From contig OX235272.1 in assembly GCA_944472155.2 (NCBI GenBank), forward strand, positions 12,508,354-12,572,353: a stretch of 64,000 nt of DNA, written 5' to 3'. Numbering within the stretch: position 1 is the stretch's first letter; each line of letters starts with the position of its first letter. This document shows, in pieces, positions 31,765 to 41,196 of the stretch. This stretch comes from Trichobilharzia szidati (Eukaryota; Platyhelminthes; Trematoda; Strigeidida; Schistosomatidae). Position numbers and translations under genes: made by a program. Below the pieces are notes generated by a model that was not told where the DNA came from, did not search any database, and saw only the letters and a list, made by a program, of their open reading frames with translations.

Positions 31765-32262
31765 ATCGTCAAAATTATAAAGGCGAAAACATTTCAGCGA
31801 TGATCATCAGAAGGCTGAGCACATCACTAGCCATAGCCTATCCTGCAGCTAAGCTCGTTCCCGTCTGTCGAACAACTTGCTCTTTGGTGCAATCGAAAAT
31901 CCATAGATACCCTTCTCATGTTAACAACTCCAACTGTATATACAAATTTACATGTATTTGCGGGAGCAGTTACATTGGAAGAACAGAAAGAAGAGCATAT
32001 TTACCATTTTCTGAACATGTACCAAAAAGCTTACGTCTAAATAGAACAAATGCTTTAAACAGTGAGTGCCATCACCAGGCATCTATCTCCTCGACACTGG
32101 TCATGAGGTGGACGTCGAAAAATCGTTCAAAATTATCAATAAGCAAAAGAACTCAATTCTCCTTAAGTTTGCTGAAGCCATTTCCATCAAGCGCCTGAAA
32201 CCTGATTTGTGCGTTCAGAAAGAAGCGGTTATCAGTCTTTCTTTGCCAACCTGGTAACTGGA
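31765..32262 (+). pseudogene. PLE-A GIY-YIG endonuclease, 5'-truncated
   Basis: The protein-like part of the frame at 31,548-32,198 starts at about 31,770 (YKGENISAMIIRRLSTSLA), followed by CSLVQSKIHRYPSHV, NCIYKFTCICGSSYIGRTERRA (intact Y-I-G) and FSEHVPKSLRLNRT. A frameshift near 32,065 passes into 32,066-32,257 (LLDTGHEVDVEKSFKIINKQKNS...CVQKEAVISLSLP). Two frames, otherwise well preserved. A PLE-B2 copy follows on the opposite strand. Confidence 0.85.
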
Positions 32263-32443
32263 TATTTTTCATCCGATTGGGAGATGCTGAAAAGTTTTCA
32301 TTAAGTAGGATTATTATTGTTTCGGAATTGTGCTTCATATTGCATATATATATGTACATATTATTAGTGTAAGCGTATATTGATCGATTGATTTTAATAT
32401 AGCAAAAATATTCATTCAGACATCTATAAAACACAAAATAATC

Positions 32444-32483
32444 AAGCAAAGAATATTCTTTTCGATAAATTCCTCTTCCGGCT
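32444..32483 (-). ncRNA. Hammerhead-like motif at PLE-B2 end
   Basis: Minus strand CGGAAGA (box 1 with U4 to G), a short spacer, GAAA, then AAGAAUAUUCUU (perfect palindrome as helix III) and U-GCUUG. Confidence 0.38.
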
Positions 32484-32694
32484 CTACAACTATATGCGTA
32501 TATGTTTATATACACAGAATATTTTAAATTAGTAGTTAATAACAATATTAGCGTTTTTTTAAATAATATCGATTTGTAAAGTATGATCAATGCAGTTACA
32601 GTTCATTAAAGATGCTTAAATTATAATAATAATAAAGATATAATAGCGAATAGAATATCAACTAAAATCAGGGAAATTCCACAAAAATTCCGGA

Positions 32695-33506
32695 TTATTG
32701 AAATCTGGATGGCCGAGATAATGATAATGACTGAACTAACTTCTTTTGGATGCATAAATTAGGCTTGTTAATTTGGATCCCCACAGCCTCAGCAGTATTT
32801 AGTAGTCGAACTCTTAGGGTAAAATCGAGATTCGTAGGTATTCGGTAAATGACAGTGAAAACATGAGTAACGTCAATCTTGTGTTCTGTCTCCACAAGAT
32901 GAGACAGAATAGCGCTGCGAATAGATTTTGTTTGTCCTTTGCTTAGCCTGGCAGGGTGATGTTCGGAAATTCGACGAGAAACACGCCTAATTGTACGGCC
33001 TATGTAACTGGCTCCACAGGAGCAGTTAAATTGGTAGATACACATGGAAGAGGCGAAATTAGACAGTTTGTCCTTTATTCCCGAACGCAGAAGAGGAGTG
33101 GTTTTAAAGATACAGCGTAATTCAGCAGCAGGGAATGCTCTTTTTACCGCCTCATTTCTAAGGCGCTGTGTTAGTATCTCACTGGTGTTGTCTCCTAGGA
33201 ACTGCATCTGTAAGAATAAGGCCTTTTTGGAACTGTTGGTAACTTGGGCTGTTTTGGTTTCAGATTCATATTCTTATCAATTAATTTTACAGGATAACCA
33301 TTCTCACTTAGCAACCGTTTATTATTGTTAAGTTCCTCGTCAAGACATTGGTCCGAGCAAATCTCTCTTGCTCTGTGGTCTAAGCACTTTATTAGATTGC
33401 GTTTGTATTTCAAGGGCACAAAGCTGAGAAAATGTGTGTACTGGCCCGTTAATGTAGGTTTTCTATAAACACTTCTTCTAATTGTTCCGTCCTCTTTTCT
33501 GGTCAT
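32695..33506 (-). pseudogene. PLE-B2 RT thumb and GIY-YIG endonuclease, one frameshift
   Basis: 33,506-33,195 gives TRKEDGTIRRSVYRKPTLTGQ, HFLSFVPLKYKRNLIKCLDHRAREIC (thumb) and the linker. After a shift at about 33,200, 33,207-32,695 gives LRSGIKDKLSNFASS, CIYQFNCSCGASYIGRTIRR (intact GIY-YIG core), RISEHHPARLSKGQTKSIRSAIL and the NLCIQKKLVQSLSLS end. The RT palm is absent, so it is 5'-truncated. Confidence 0.88.
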
Positions 33507-33587
33507 AAGGACGTCTATAAATGAACTCTGTGCAAGTATGTTAAAATTGTTTTTGTAGATTCATTTAATAATGTCTTTGTCCTGTAA

Positions 33588-33637
33588 GCAGCTGACGAGA
33601 AGGCAACGAAGTAAAAGATGGTACCATTTTATTCTGC
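33588..33637 (+). ncRNA. Hammerhead motif, PLE-A copy 3
   Basis: Helix I GCAG/CUGC, box 1 CUGACGA intact, short helix II GAAGGCAAC, box 2 GAAG (A15.1 to G), helix III UAAAAGAUGG-UA-CCAUUUUAU. One change next to the core is expected to weaken the closing pair. Confidence 0.6.
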
Positions 33638-34209
33638 TAAAACTGTACTTCTTGCTTTGTTCAAATTCATTAAGGGGAATAAATGTATGAAATATATATA
33701 GATGATTGTACAGCTTGAGAGTGCTATCGCTGAAAAGAGTAACACTTCGCTGAACGTGATTTCTCTTAATTGTCTGAAATTCAATTAATGTATTTAGAAT
33801 GAAGCAGTTTTCAGTCTTTCCTTGTCCATCCTGGTAACTGGGTGTCTTTACTCTCAATTTCACTTGATTATGTAGTCTTTGCCTTTAACTTCAACCCCTT
33901 TGATGTAATGTAATTTTTTTGCTTGTCTCTAGTTTCTATGATTTGAACTGAACTCATTATAAAGTGTTACTTAGTTTGTTAATCACTCATCATCTTAATA
34001 AACTTTCGCCTTTATTACGCAACTCCGCCATTGTATCCAAGCGTTTATTTTTGTTTAAGCTTGAACCTTCTGGATATTAAGCTATATAAACGCAATTTCT
34101 GAGCCCAGTTGGTTGAGCTGGGAGTCTCCTGTTAGCTGAAACTATATAAGATTTGCAAGTAATTTAAAACTATTCTGTTAATAAACTTGATAACTTCTTT
34201 AGACTGTCC

Positions 34210-34259
34210 TCAGCTGATGAGAATCCGACGAAACAAATGATGGTAGCATGTATTTCTGC
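34210..34259 (+). ncRNA. Hammerhead motif, PLE-A copy 4, both boxes intact
   Basis: UCAG-CUGAUGA-GAAUCCGAC-GAAA, then CAAAUGAUGGUAGCAUGUAUU as a partly paired helix III and U-CUGC facing CAG. Invariant boxes are intact; helix II is minimal. Confidence 0.68.
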
Positions 34260-34314
34260 ACAAAAACGGTTGTTCTTGCTTCATTCAAGGATATAAAGGT
34301 GAAAGGTGAAAGAA

Positions 34315-34531
34315 TTCTGATTTTTGTGCGTCGTTGGTAGAACAGTGGTAGAACACTGGGCCAAAACCAGGAAGGTGATCCAAATTGTTCGATCTCCGGC
34401 CGCACACTCCTTTTGCCTCGCCTGGCTGGTAGTGATCCCAGTAAAAAGAGAGAGAGGATTGGGCATGAGTGAGACTAGCAACCGAATTCCATAGAAAAAA
34501 AATCACTGCTGCTGAAACTTCAAAACTCTAA
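34315..34531 (+). mobile_element. tRNA-derived SINE-1, split by PLE-F
   Basis: GTGCGTCGTTGGTAGAACAGTGG (A-box region), TTGTTCGATCTCC (B-box, one change), AGTAAAAAGAGAGAGAGGATTGGGCATGAG, then CTGCTGAAACTTCAAAACTCTAA, where a PLE-F insertion interrupts it. The SINE resumes at 36,045 with the duplicated 13 bases and TTTTGAAGTTCCATGTTCCACTGG up to about 36,085. Confidence 0.8.
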
Positions 34532-34574
34532 TTTATAAAATTATATTTGTAAAAACTCTCAGCGAAATTGAAAT

Positions 34575-34632
34575 GATTAATTCCAACGTTTCGTTCGGCA
34601 ATCTGGTCCGAACTTCTTCAGGGAAATTAATC
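34575..34632 (-). ncRNA. Minimal hammerhead ribozyme of PLE-F, best-folded in the window
   Basis: Helix I GAUUAAUUUCC / GGAAUUAAUC (10 pairs, one bulged U), box 1 CUGAAGA, helix II GUUCGG / CCGAAC (6 pairs, with a single A after box 1), box 2 GAAA, then CGUU, i.e. helix III reduced to the self-complementary ACGU with a UU cleavage dinucleotide directly before GGAAUUAAUC. All invariant bases are present. Confidence 0.85.
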
Positions 34633-35104
34633 GAAGTTAAAATAACGGAGGTTTATATTTAAAAGGAACAACTCTTGTTTTTAAAAACCTTGTTCAATCA
34701 TGACTCATGCAACTGGCATCAACATGTATAATAAATAAATAAAATTGTATGTTTATGTATAAAAGTACATCTCTTGTGAATCAAGAAACAGCTATCAATA
34801 GGTATAATAAAAAAAATTTCTTATATGAACTGTGATCAATATTTGACCTCAGACTTTCAAAATTAGTCTACTTTTTGTTAAAATAGATATGTGCATATGC
34901 AGTATAAAATGGTGTGTGTGTGTGGGGGTCAACAGTCATAAAACATTTGTTATTCTCTCATATGAGCTGTGATCAAGATTTGACCGGATTGAGATTTCTT
35001 ACAAATATAATATAATTTTATAAATTTGTTATTCTCTCCATAAGAAGACGTACACAATCGGGAATTCACCCAAGTGTGACTAGTTGTTGGTACATATCCA
35101 ATTT

Positions 35105-35945
35105 TTATTTATTAGTCAGGATTTGCCATGCATCAGCTAACATCACACCTTCACGTCTGTTCAAACTGTTGGGATTCACCCATATATGTAGGGCTTCTGC
35201 AGTCAGTCTTTCTTTATATGAACCAAAACCTTTCTGTAAAACCTTAGTCTTATCAAAGTCGATTTTGTGTCCCGTTTCTATCGAATACAGTGAAATCGCT
35301 GAGTTGTTTTCTAGCTTCTTCAAGTCTGCAGAGGTCTTTGGAACCACCTTTACACATTGTTTATGCTCTTTCACTCTTACATTTACCTGTCTGGAAGTTT
35401 CACCTACATATACGGCGTTACAATTCCCACAATTGATCCGGTATACACAATTCTGCTGGTTTTCTTGTTCTACTTTATCTTTAACCTTCACTAGAAATGA
35501 GCGTAAGGTGTTTGATGCACGAAAATACACTCTCATGTGATGGTCGTTAAGGATTCGCTTTATTTCATCGGATGTTTCTTTGCGGTAAGGAATCACCGCT
35601 GTACTAACCCAACTCTTAGTATCAGGTTTTGATTCATTCTTATCTTCACATTTTAAATATCTGTTTATGAAGGTTTTTGGATAATTATTTGATTCAAGAG
35701 TGGATTGAACCAATTTTAGTTCCTTGCTAATATCTTCCTCCTCAGTAACTAGACGTTTGGCTCTGTTGATCAGATTCTTGGCCACAGTGTTACTTTGGTG
35801 GTAAATGGGTGAGCTGAATAGTAATCTAGGTATCTATCCGAATTTGTCGGCTTTCTGAAAATGCTTATTTTAAATTTGCCATCTAAATTTCTTTTTACTA
35901 AACAATCCAGGAACGCCAACTCATAGTCATCGGATTCAACCTCTT
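35105..35945 (-). pseudogene. PLE-F RT thumb and GIY-YIG endonuclease, one frameshift
   Basis: 35,945-35,790: ELAFLDCLVKRNLDGKFKISIFRKPTNSD, the start of the thumb. A shift near 35,790 leads to 35,785-35,105 (226 codons, no stop): INRAKRLVTEEEDISKELK, STAVIPYRKETSDEIKRIL, NQQNCVYRINCGNCNAVYVGETSRQ (CxxC-like pair and Y-V-G), VRVKEHKQCVKV and a C-terminal HIWVNPNSLNRREGVMLADAW. The nuclease half appears intact; the palm is missing. Confidence 0.88.
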
Positions 35946-36085
35946 TGAGATTTTACAAATATAATTTTATAAATGTTTACTTCTTACTCAGCGCTCAATT
36001 ATTTTGCAACTATCCGGTCAAATCTTGATCACAGTTCACATGAATTCAAAACTCTAACTTTTGAAGTTCCATGTTCCACTGGTAA

Positions 36086-36690
36086 TGAAAAAAAGATTAA
36101 AAACAATTCTGAACTTTGTAAACCTATCTTAGATAATTTTAAAATGCATAAAAGAAGAGGACAAGTCAGCTAAGCAGCAACTCTTCATTTTAGTGTATCG
36201 TTCTTCTTTTTATCAATAACGTAAACAAGTAACAGTCGGTTACTAACACAAAAGACTCTTAAGATAAAGTTTAAAAAAAATAAATTAAGACGAGAAAGAA
36301 AGTATTTCAAAAGCATGATAGACGAAGAAGGCACTTAAGGGTTTATAGAATTAGAAATGGGTGTGAATACCTTTCTAGAAAGAGGGAATGTTACTTAACA
36401 GGTACAGGAAAATGAAGAAAGAAATCAACAAAGTAACCGTGGGTAAGAAGAAGAAGAAGACTAAGAATCAAGAGAAGATAAAAAGCGAAATTTGTCTATC
36501 ACTTATACACATACAGAGATCCGGTATAAATTGGTGAGAAAGTTATGAAATAGTGTTACTTTGACTTCCTATGTAAGTAACTTTTTTGTTTACTCACTGT
36601 TTCTTAATGTTTATTTTTAAAAACAAATAGAGTAATTGGGATGACTTTGGTCAGTATAAATGAAAAATGAACGTGGAAGAAAGACTGAAT
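36086..36690. other. No recognisable gene or repeat
   Basis: AT-rich; a short AAGAAGAAG run at 36,448-36,458. Nothing protein-like. Confidence 0.5.
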
Positions 36691-36895
36691 TGCATGAAGG
36701 ATTTCATCATGAGCTGAAATCAATTAGAGAACCACTGGAAAACCAGCGCGGGAGTACTGGACAGCTGTTTCGTCCTAGTTTGGGACTCTCCAGCTCATGA
36801 TGAAACCAAAACTTGCAAATTAATCTGATGCTCACTAGTGACTGGCCCTATCCAGGCAGTTAACCTGGGGTTCTAGTGGGAAGCCGTGACCAGTA
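36691..36895 (-). mobile_element. SINE-H copy 1 (ribozyme-bearing)
   Basis: Minus strand: a hammerhead (separate entry) followed by CGCTGGTTTTCCAGTGGTTCTCTAATTGATTTCAGC and ATGATGAAATCC. It mirrors the plus-strand copy at 37,084-37,200, so the two form an inverted pair about 400 bp apart. Confidence 0.75.
36751..36802 (-). ncRNA. Hammerhead, SINE-H copy 1 (one core change)
   Basis: Minus strand box 1 CUGGAGA (A6 to G), stem II GUCC/GGAC around CAAACUA, box 2 GAAA, helix III ACAGCUGU (self-complementary), UC cleavage dinucleotide and CAGUACUCC downstream. The 5' strand of helix I is altered (CAUGAG), unlike the 63 kb copy. Confidence 0.7.
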
Positions 36896-36899
36896 GAGT

Positions 36900-37200
36900 A
36901 CAGCAGGTTAAAGATGAGGCAGTAACTTATCGAAGAAGACATTGCGAAATGGTCGCGCTATGTCATGAATTGGCAGAAGTTAGAATTCAAGGACCATTGA
37001 ATTGGGTCCCAGCGGCTTATGGTCTACGAGCTAGCTCGCCTTGTAACCAGGAGCTCCCGGGTTCGAACCCTGGCGATGGGCGCGTACTGATGAAGAGTCC
37101 CAAAATAGGGTGAAACAGCTGTCCAGTACTCCCAGCTGGTTTTCCAGTGGTTCTCTAACTGATGTCAGCTTACGATGAAATCCTCCATGCAATCAAATAA
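36900..37200 (+). mobile_element. SINE-H copy 2, tRNA-like head plus hammerhead
   Basis: TATGGTCTACGAGCTAGCTCGCC (A-box-like, 37,018-37,040), a perfect B-box GGTTCGAACCC (about 37,060), then GGGCGCGTACTG leading directly into the hammerhead and the shared CAGCTGGTTTTCCAGTGGTTCTC tail. Pol III transcription of a ribozyme-containing RNA is implied. An open frame at 36,886-37,113 is incidental. Confidence 0.78.
37084..37131 (+). ncRNA. Hammerhead, SINE-H copy 2
   Basis: Helix I GUACUG / CAGUAC (6 pairs), box 1 AUGAAGA (C3 to A relative to the consensus CUGAAGA), stem II GUCCC/GGG(U) around AAAAUA, box 2 GAAA, helix III ACAGCUGU, then C before CAGUACUC. Confidence 0.72.
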
Positions 37201-37681
37201 ATCCCTACAAAAAGACCAATACTTGAAAGACTGAATTATTGTCGGTAGTCTTAACTTCTCAAGATAAATTAGTGTCATAATTTAGGATTTTTCTTTTCAG
37301 CAAAAATAATCTCTATTTCTAGATGAATACATCCACTAGCTAGCCGAGGCTTTTTTTCCATAGATAGCGTCATCTTATTCGTTGATTACTCACCTCTGTA
37401 ATTAAATTCACACCAACTGTATCGATGAAAAATGGAATCGTCTGAAAAGGAAGTGTGGTGTATTGAAGAATGTATGTATAAGTGACTGGATAGGTCAATT
37501 AAGTATAGGTATATTCTATTGGTTATTGACTCACAGCGACTAGCTGTAGCACTGGGTGACCGGGGTTCGAATATAAGAAGGGACATGAACTGTTCCTTCA
37601 AGATTGTAGATACGCCTTGCTGAATGGTGAGTGCCAACTAGCACGAAAACATGGTCCAAGGTTTTATGCCAACCAACTATT
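37200..37681. other. Spacer with a B-box-like relic
   Basis: CCGGGGTTCGAATA near 37,562 may be the remnant of a SINE promoter. Nothing else is recognised. Confidence 0.4.
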
Positions 37682-38842
37682 ATTATTAATATCATTATTG
37701 TTCTCTTGGGTTCCTAGTGGAACATAGGGCTTCAACTACACGTCTCCACTTGCTTCTGTCTCATGCTGTACTTTTCACTTGCATCCATGTTAGTCCATAC
37801 TCTTTCAACTCCTCTTCACACGATCTCATCCATGTCACACTTGCAATGACGTCCCACTCACCGCTTCCCTCTCGGGTTCCACTCGAGCTATGGCGAGCCT
37901 GACGCGCGATGTCACCCAGCCAGTGGCCTCCTCAGCGAGTGAGTGTCCAATCCATCTCCACTTTCTCCTGCATATTTGTTGGGCGATTGCTTCTTGTTTT
38001 GTCCGTTCCCATAGTTTCTTGTTGGTTCTTGTTCTTTCCGGCTGGCCATCTGATCTTCAGTATAGAGCCAGTGAGGACAGTTACTTGTTGATAAAGGTGT
38101 GCAACTGGCTGTTTGAAATACTCATTCTTTGTGACCCGCCGCTAAGTTTCTGATCCATCCGTATAGAAGAACTGATTGACTTGACTGACGTTTGTATTGA
38201 AAATCCGAATTTTGTTGTTGATTCTGGCTGGATTGAGTGACAGCGGAATATTTGCAGATTGGTTTCAGGTTGATGAATGTGTTTCTCGCCTAACCGATTC
38301 TCGATTTGACATCCTCGTCCTTTCCACCATCCTGTAGTTGAGACAATGCTGGTTGCCTGGATAATTGAATGAAGTCACCTCTTTGAAATCCCTCCCGTTG
38401 ATGGTGATTGGTGGTGGATGTTCCTGCTGTTGTTGTTGTTTGGTTATTTTCATAACCCCCGTCTTGTCTATGTTCACCTGGAGTCCTGTCTTCTCTGGCT
38501 GCTTCTTCGACCAGTTTGTCGGTTTTCGCTTGTAAGTTTCCTATTTTGTTTGACATGAAACATAAATCATCCACACGCGTAATCCAGGTCTTCTAGATTG
38601 TTCACGTCGGTCCTGACAGGATATCCCTGTCTTCTCGTTTCCCACTGTCTGACGCATAATCCGGTCCAGTCCACCACAATTAGGAATATCATTGGTGATA
38701 ATAGGCTAGCACCCTTGTCTGACTCCTGTGTTTACTCGAAACGCCTCGCTGAGTTTTCCGTTGTGGATGACTTGACATGTGCCGTTGTCGTACAGCTGTT
38801 GAATAGGGTTGATGAATATTTGTGGTACGCCGTAGCGCTCTA
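37682..38842 (-). mobile_element. RTE-B1 LINE, RT palm to 3' end
   Basis: Left end TTATTATTAATATCATTATTGTTCTCTTGGG is the complemented tail. From right to left: YGVPQIFINPIQQLYDNGTCQVIHNGKLSEAF, motif B, the catalytic region (GATTACGCGTGTGGATGAT: DYA, 4 extra bases, DD at about 38,563-38,582) and frame-broken C-terminal half. Its 5' end meets a plus-strand RTE-B3 copy head to head at about 38,845. Confidence 0.86.
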
Positions 38843-38849
38843 GCTGCAA

Positions 38850-39420
38850 ACAGTAAATGGCGCTCAATCAACGGTCATATAATGATACTACAATCCGCAT
38901 AGTTCACAACAGAAATTTCAGTGAAGTATTTGAAATGAAGACAGTGTTAAAACAATTCTGCCGATTGCCACCAATGATATCCCTTATCATAGTGGACCGA
39001 ATGATACGGTTGATTGTGGGGAGTAACAAAACGCAGAAGCTTTAGACCGACAAGATTACCCTTAAAAAATCTGGATTTTCCAGATGATGATCTCACAATC
39101 TGAAAGATTTACAAGCGAATATCAACAAATTCGGTAGAAGAGGCAGAAGGAAGGACCAAAAGGTGAACACAGAGAGAGGAAATATGTGATGAAGGTATCA
39201 AACCGACAACGAACACCAGTCACCATCCACAGGAGAAATGTGAAGAAAGTCTCCTCTTCCGGCACCCTTCAGAGGACAATATCCCTTCAAACGTAGGCAG
39301 CAAGAATGAGGATGTCAAAGCCACCCAGGAACTCTGGCAGCCAGTAAACCAACTAGTACTAGAGTACTTACTACCCAACATATTTGCATACGGAAGTGGA
39401 AATCTGCTTGAAAATACGCT
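38850..39420 (+). mobile_element. RTE-B3 LINE fragment, diverged
   Basis: The frame 38,857-39,045 resembles the palm segment after motif A (TTIRIVHNRNFSEVFEM, PPMISLIIVDRMIRLIV). Then LDFPDDDL near 39,069-39,092 and the linker. More diverged than B1/B2, and no 4-base insertion at DD. Confidence 0.65.
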
Positions 39421-39509
39421 AAGAAAAAATCTTCATACACCATGCGCTCAAGTAGAAGCACTGAGTAGGAAGCAAGGGATTAAGCGTCACAGAATGATAT
39501 AAAGGCGGT

Positions 39510-39845
39510 CGGTTTTCGACATAGAACTTTGCACATATGTGCGGCAGTTCAAGTCGCCACACTCCCTTCATGTAGCACACAAAGCAAGAGAAGAAAGTAG
39601 GAGAAATGCATATTAGAGACAGTAAACAGAGGTGAGAGACAAAGGTATAGTAATAACGAAGAACAACAACAACAAGTTTCATTGGAAATCATAAGTCACA
39701 AGGAGTGGATGCATCTGCGCCAATCATTGACAACGATTTTGAGGAATGTCATTAATTGTTTCCAACCATTGGTTTTTACCGTCCCGAGGACCCCAACTAG
39801 TCAGGAAGCCAGTCTACACCTTCCTACGTGGCTTAGACTAACTGT
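39510..39845 (-). mobile_element. RTE-A LINE 3' UTR
   Basis: Complement of 2,425-2,755: AACTTTGCACATATGTGCGGCAGTTCAAGTCGCCACACTCCC through CAGGAAGCCAGTCTACACCTTCCTACGTGG. Only the untranslated 3' part is present. Confidence 0.8.
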
Positions 39846-40422
39846 TGTAGAAAAGTAAAAATGAGAGCTTGTGGGCAGCTGTGGCGCCAGTTAAAAAAAG
39901 ATGACTGAAAACAGGAGATGTAAACGGAGATGTACAGCTGAAGCCCTCTCTCTCTCTCCCTCTTTAACTGCTGGTAGCTTAGTTGAAATATATAAAAACA
40001 AATGAAAGAATCATACAGCGCAATCATAAGAATATTTTGAAGCAATAATGTTGGAAAAAAGAGTTCTCCCCCCTATGAGAACTGATAAGTTTTGCTTGCT
40101 TGCATATATATGAAAAAGAAAGAGGAGTAGTAACAGAGTAAATAAAGAATGGTATTTAAGAAAACTTTCTGTTCTATTTCACTCCAGTGTTTTTTTTCTT
40201 CATTTTTTCATGAGGTAATGTTCTTGCTGAAACGCAGAAAATCCCATTTCCTGGAACAACTCCGGATGTAGAATCTGTACATTTACATATATATATATAT
40301 ATTCAGATGATTACACTACTTTGCTTACATTCTATACATATACTGACTGCTTTACTCACAAAATACACACGCCCAAACATGACAAAACTATATGGACAAC
40401 TGATGTATACCTATGGAAGCAA

Positions 40423-40462
<40 letters not shown>

Positions 40463-41195
40463 TATACCAATATATATAGACAAGTATATACAAGTCCATC
40501 ACACAGTTATTTGTTTGACCACAACTGAAACCCCTACTACTATTATTAGTTTTATTGCTACTACTGTTATTATTATTATTATTATTATTAGAACTGATAC
40601 TATTGCCATCGTTATCGATATATATATTCCTATGAAACCGACATTGTTCTGCTTGCTGATTTCCGGTAAGTTGTTTTCTGCCTCAAAAAAAAAATAGAAT
40701 AAATCTTTAGGAAATCAGTTAGAAAATAGAAAATAATCCTGTAATATATATATATATATTGTTAACTGATGTTAAAACCAATAGACATCATTGTAATTCT
40801 TAATAGTAATATATATGTATATAAAAGTTTATTGTGTGCATGCTAGTGAATACCTATTTGTATGACGATTGAAAGACATTATTATTATTTACATCATTAT
40901 TAATCATACTACTATTATTACTGGTTGTAGTAGTAGTAGTAGGAGGAGGAGGAGGATAGTTACTCCTAGTGACCTAGTATTACTATTTGACTATATATTT
41001 AGTTGGTTGTCCTTGAAATTTGCTTGTTATAATAAAAGTCAACGTCGTTTACTCATAACCAAGATGAATCAGTAGCTGACTTAATGCTACAAAAATCAAT
41101 CAGTAGGAGTCAATATATATAAATATCATGACATTTATGCATCTGGAGAAAGGAAATGGCAGGAATGAATTATTTAATCTTTATTTCTCCCGATT
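39846..41195. repeat. Simple-repeat-rich region, no gene
   Basis: Holds (CT)n at 39,948-39,960, (TA)n at 40,285-40,303 and 40,420-40,462, ATT repeats at 40,566-40,590, TA at 40,742-40,760 and TAG/GAG repeats at 40,928-40,956. The listed frames here are translations of simple repeats. Confidence 0.7.
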
Positions 41196-41196
41196 A

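Larger units (their letters stand above)
32440..33545 (-). mobile_element. PLE-B2, thumb plus endonuclease plus 3' end
   Basis: The coding relic is 32,695-33,506 (separate entry). The 3' UTR (TCAGGGAAATTCC...ATAATAATAATAAAG) matches 59,100-59,215 on the other strand. The terminus at 32,440-32,483 has the hammerhead-like GAAAAGAATATTCTTT segment. Confidence 0.82.
33575..34312 (+). mobile_element. PLE-A 3' end pieces (two partial copies)
   Basis: 33,575-33,700 is a ribozyme end plus the following CTTGCTTTGTTCAAATTCATT segment, then a PLE-B-like terminus (33,705-33,758). 33,780-33,870 encodes a last GSVFSLSL-HPG-like coding end, and 33,870-34,200 is the same 3' UTR as 27.65-27.99 kb, ending in a second ribozyme (34,210). 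This is a head-to-tail arrangement of partial PLE units. Confidence 0.7.
34532..36044 (-). mobile_element. PLE-F, complete insertion with 13-bp target duplication
   Basis: TTCAAAACTCTAA is found at 34,519-34,531 and 36,045-36,057, inside one SINE-1, which fixes the insertion at 1,513 bp. Minus orientation: the 5' side starts with inverted terminal sequence (AACTGTGATCAAGATTTGACCGG and AAACATTTATAAAATTATATTTGT), then coding sequence, a 3' UTR that repeats the GATCAAGATTTGACC motif, and a ribozyme about 45 bp before the 3' end. Confidence 0.88.

Noticed and set aside
35076..35540. 154-codon plus-strand frame with hydrophobic character
   Set aside because: Shadow of the PLE-F endonuclease frame on the minus strand.
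37018..37085. Genuine tRNA gene near a perfect GGTTCGAACCC
   Set aside because: The A and B boxes are tRNA-like but I could not fold acceptor and anticodon stems, and the sequence continues into a repeat tail with a hammerhead. It is a SINE head.
40413..40697. 94-codon frame rich in Ile and Tyr
   Set aside because: It is the translation of a TATATA microsatellite.
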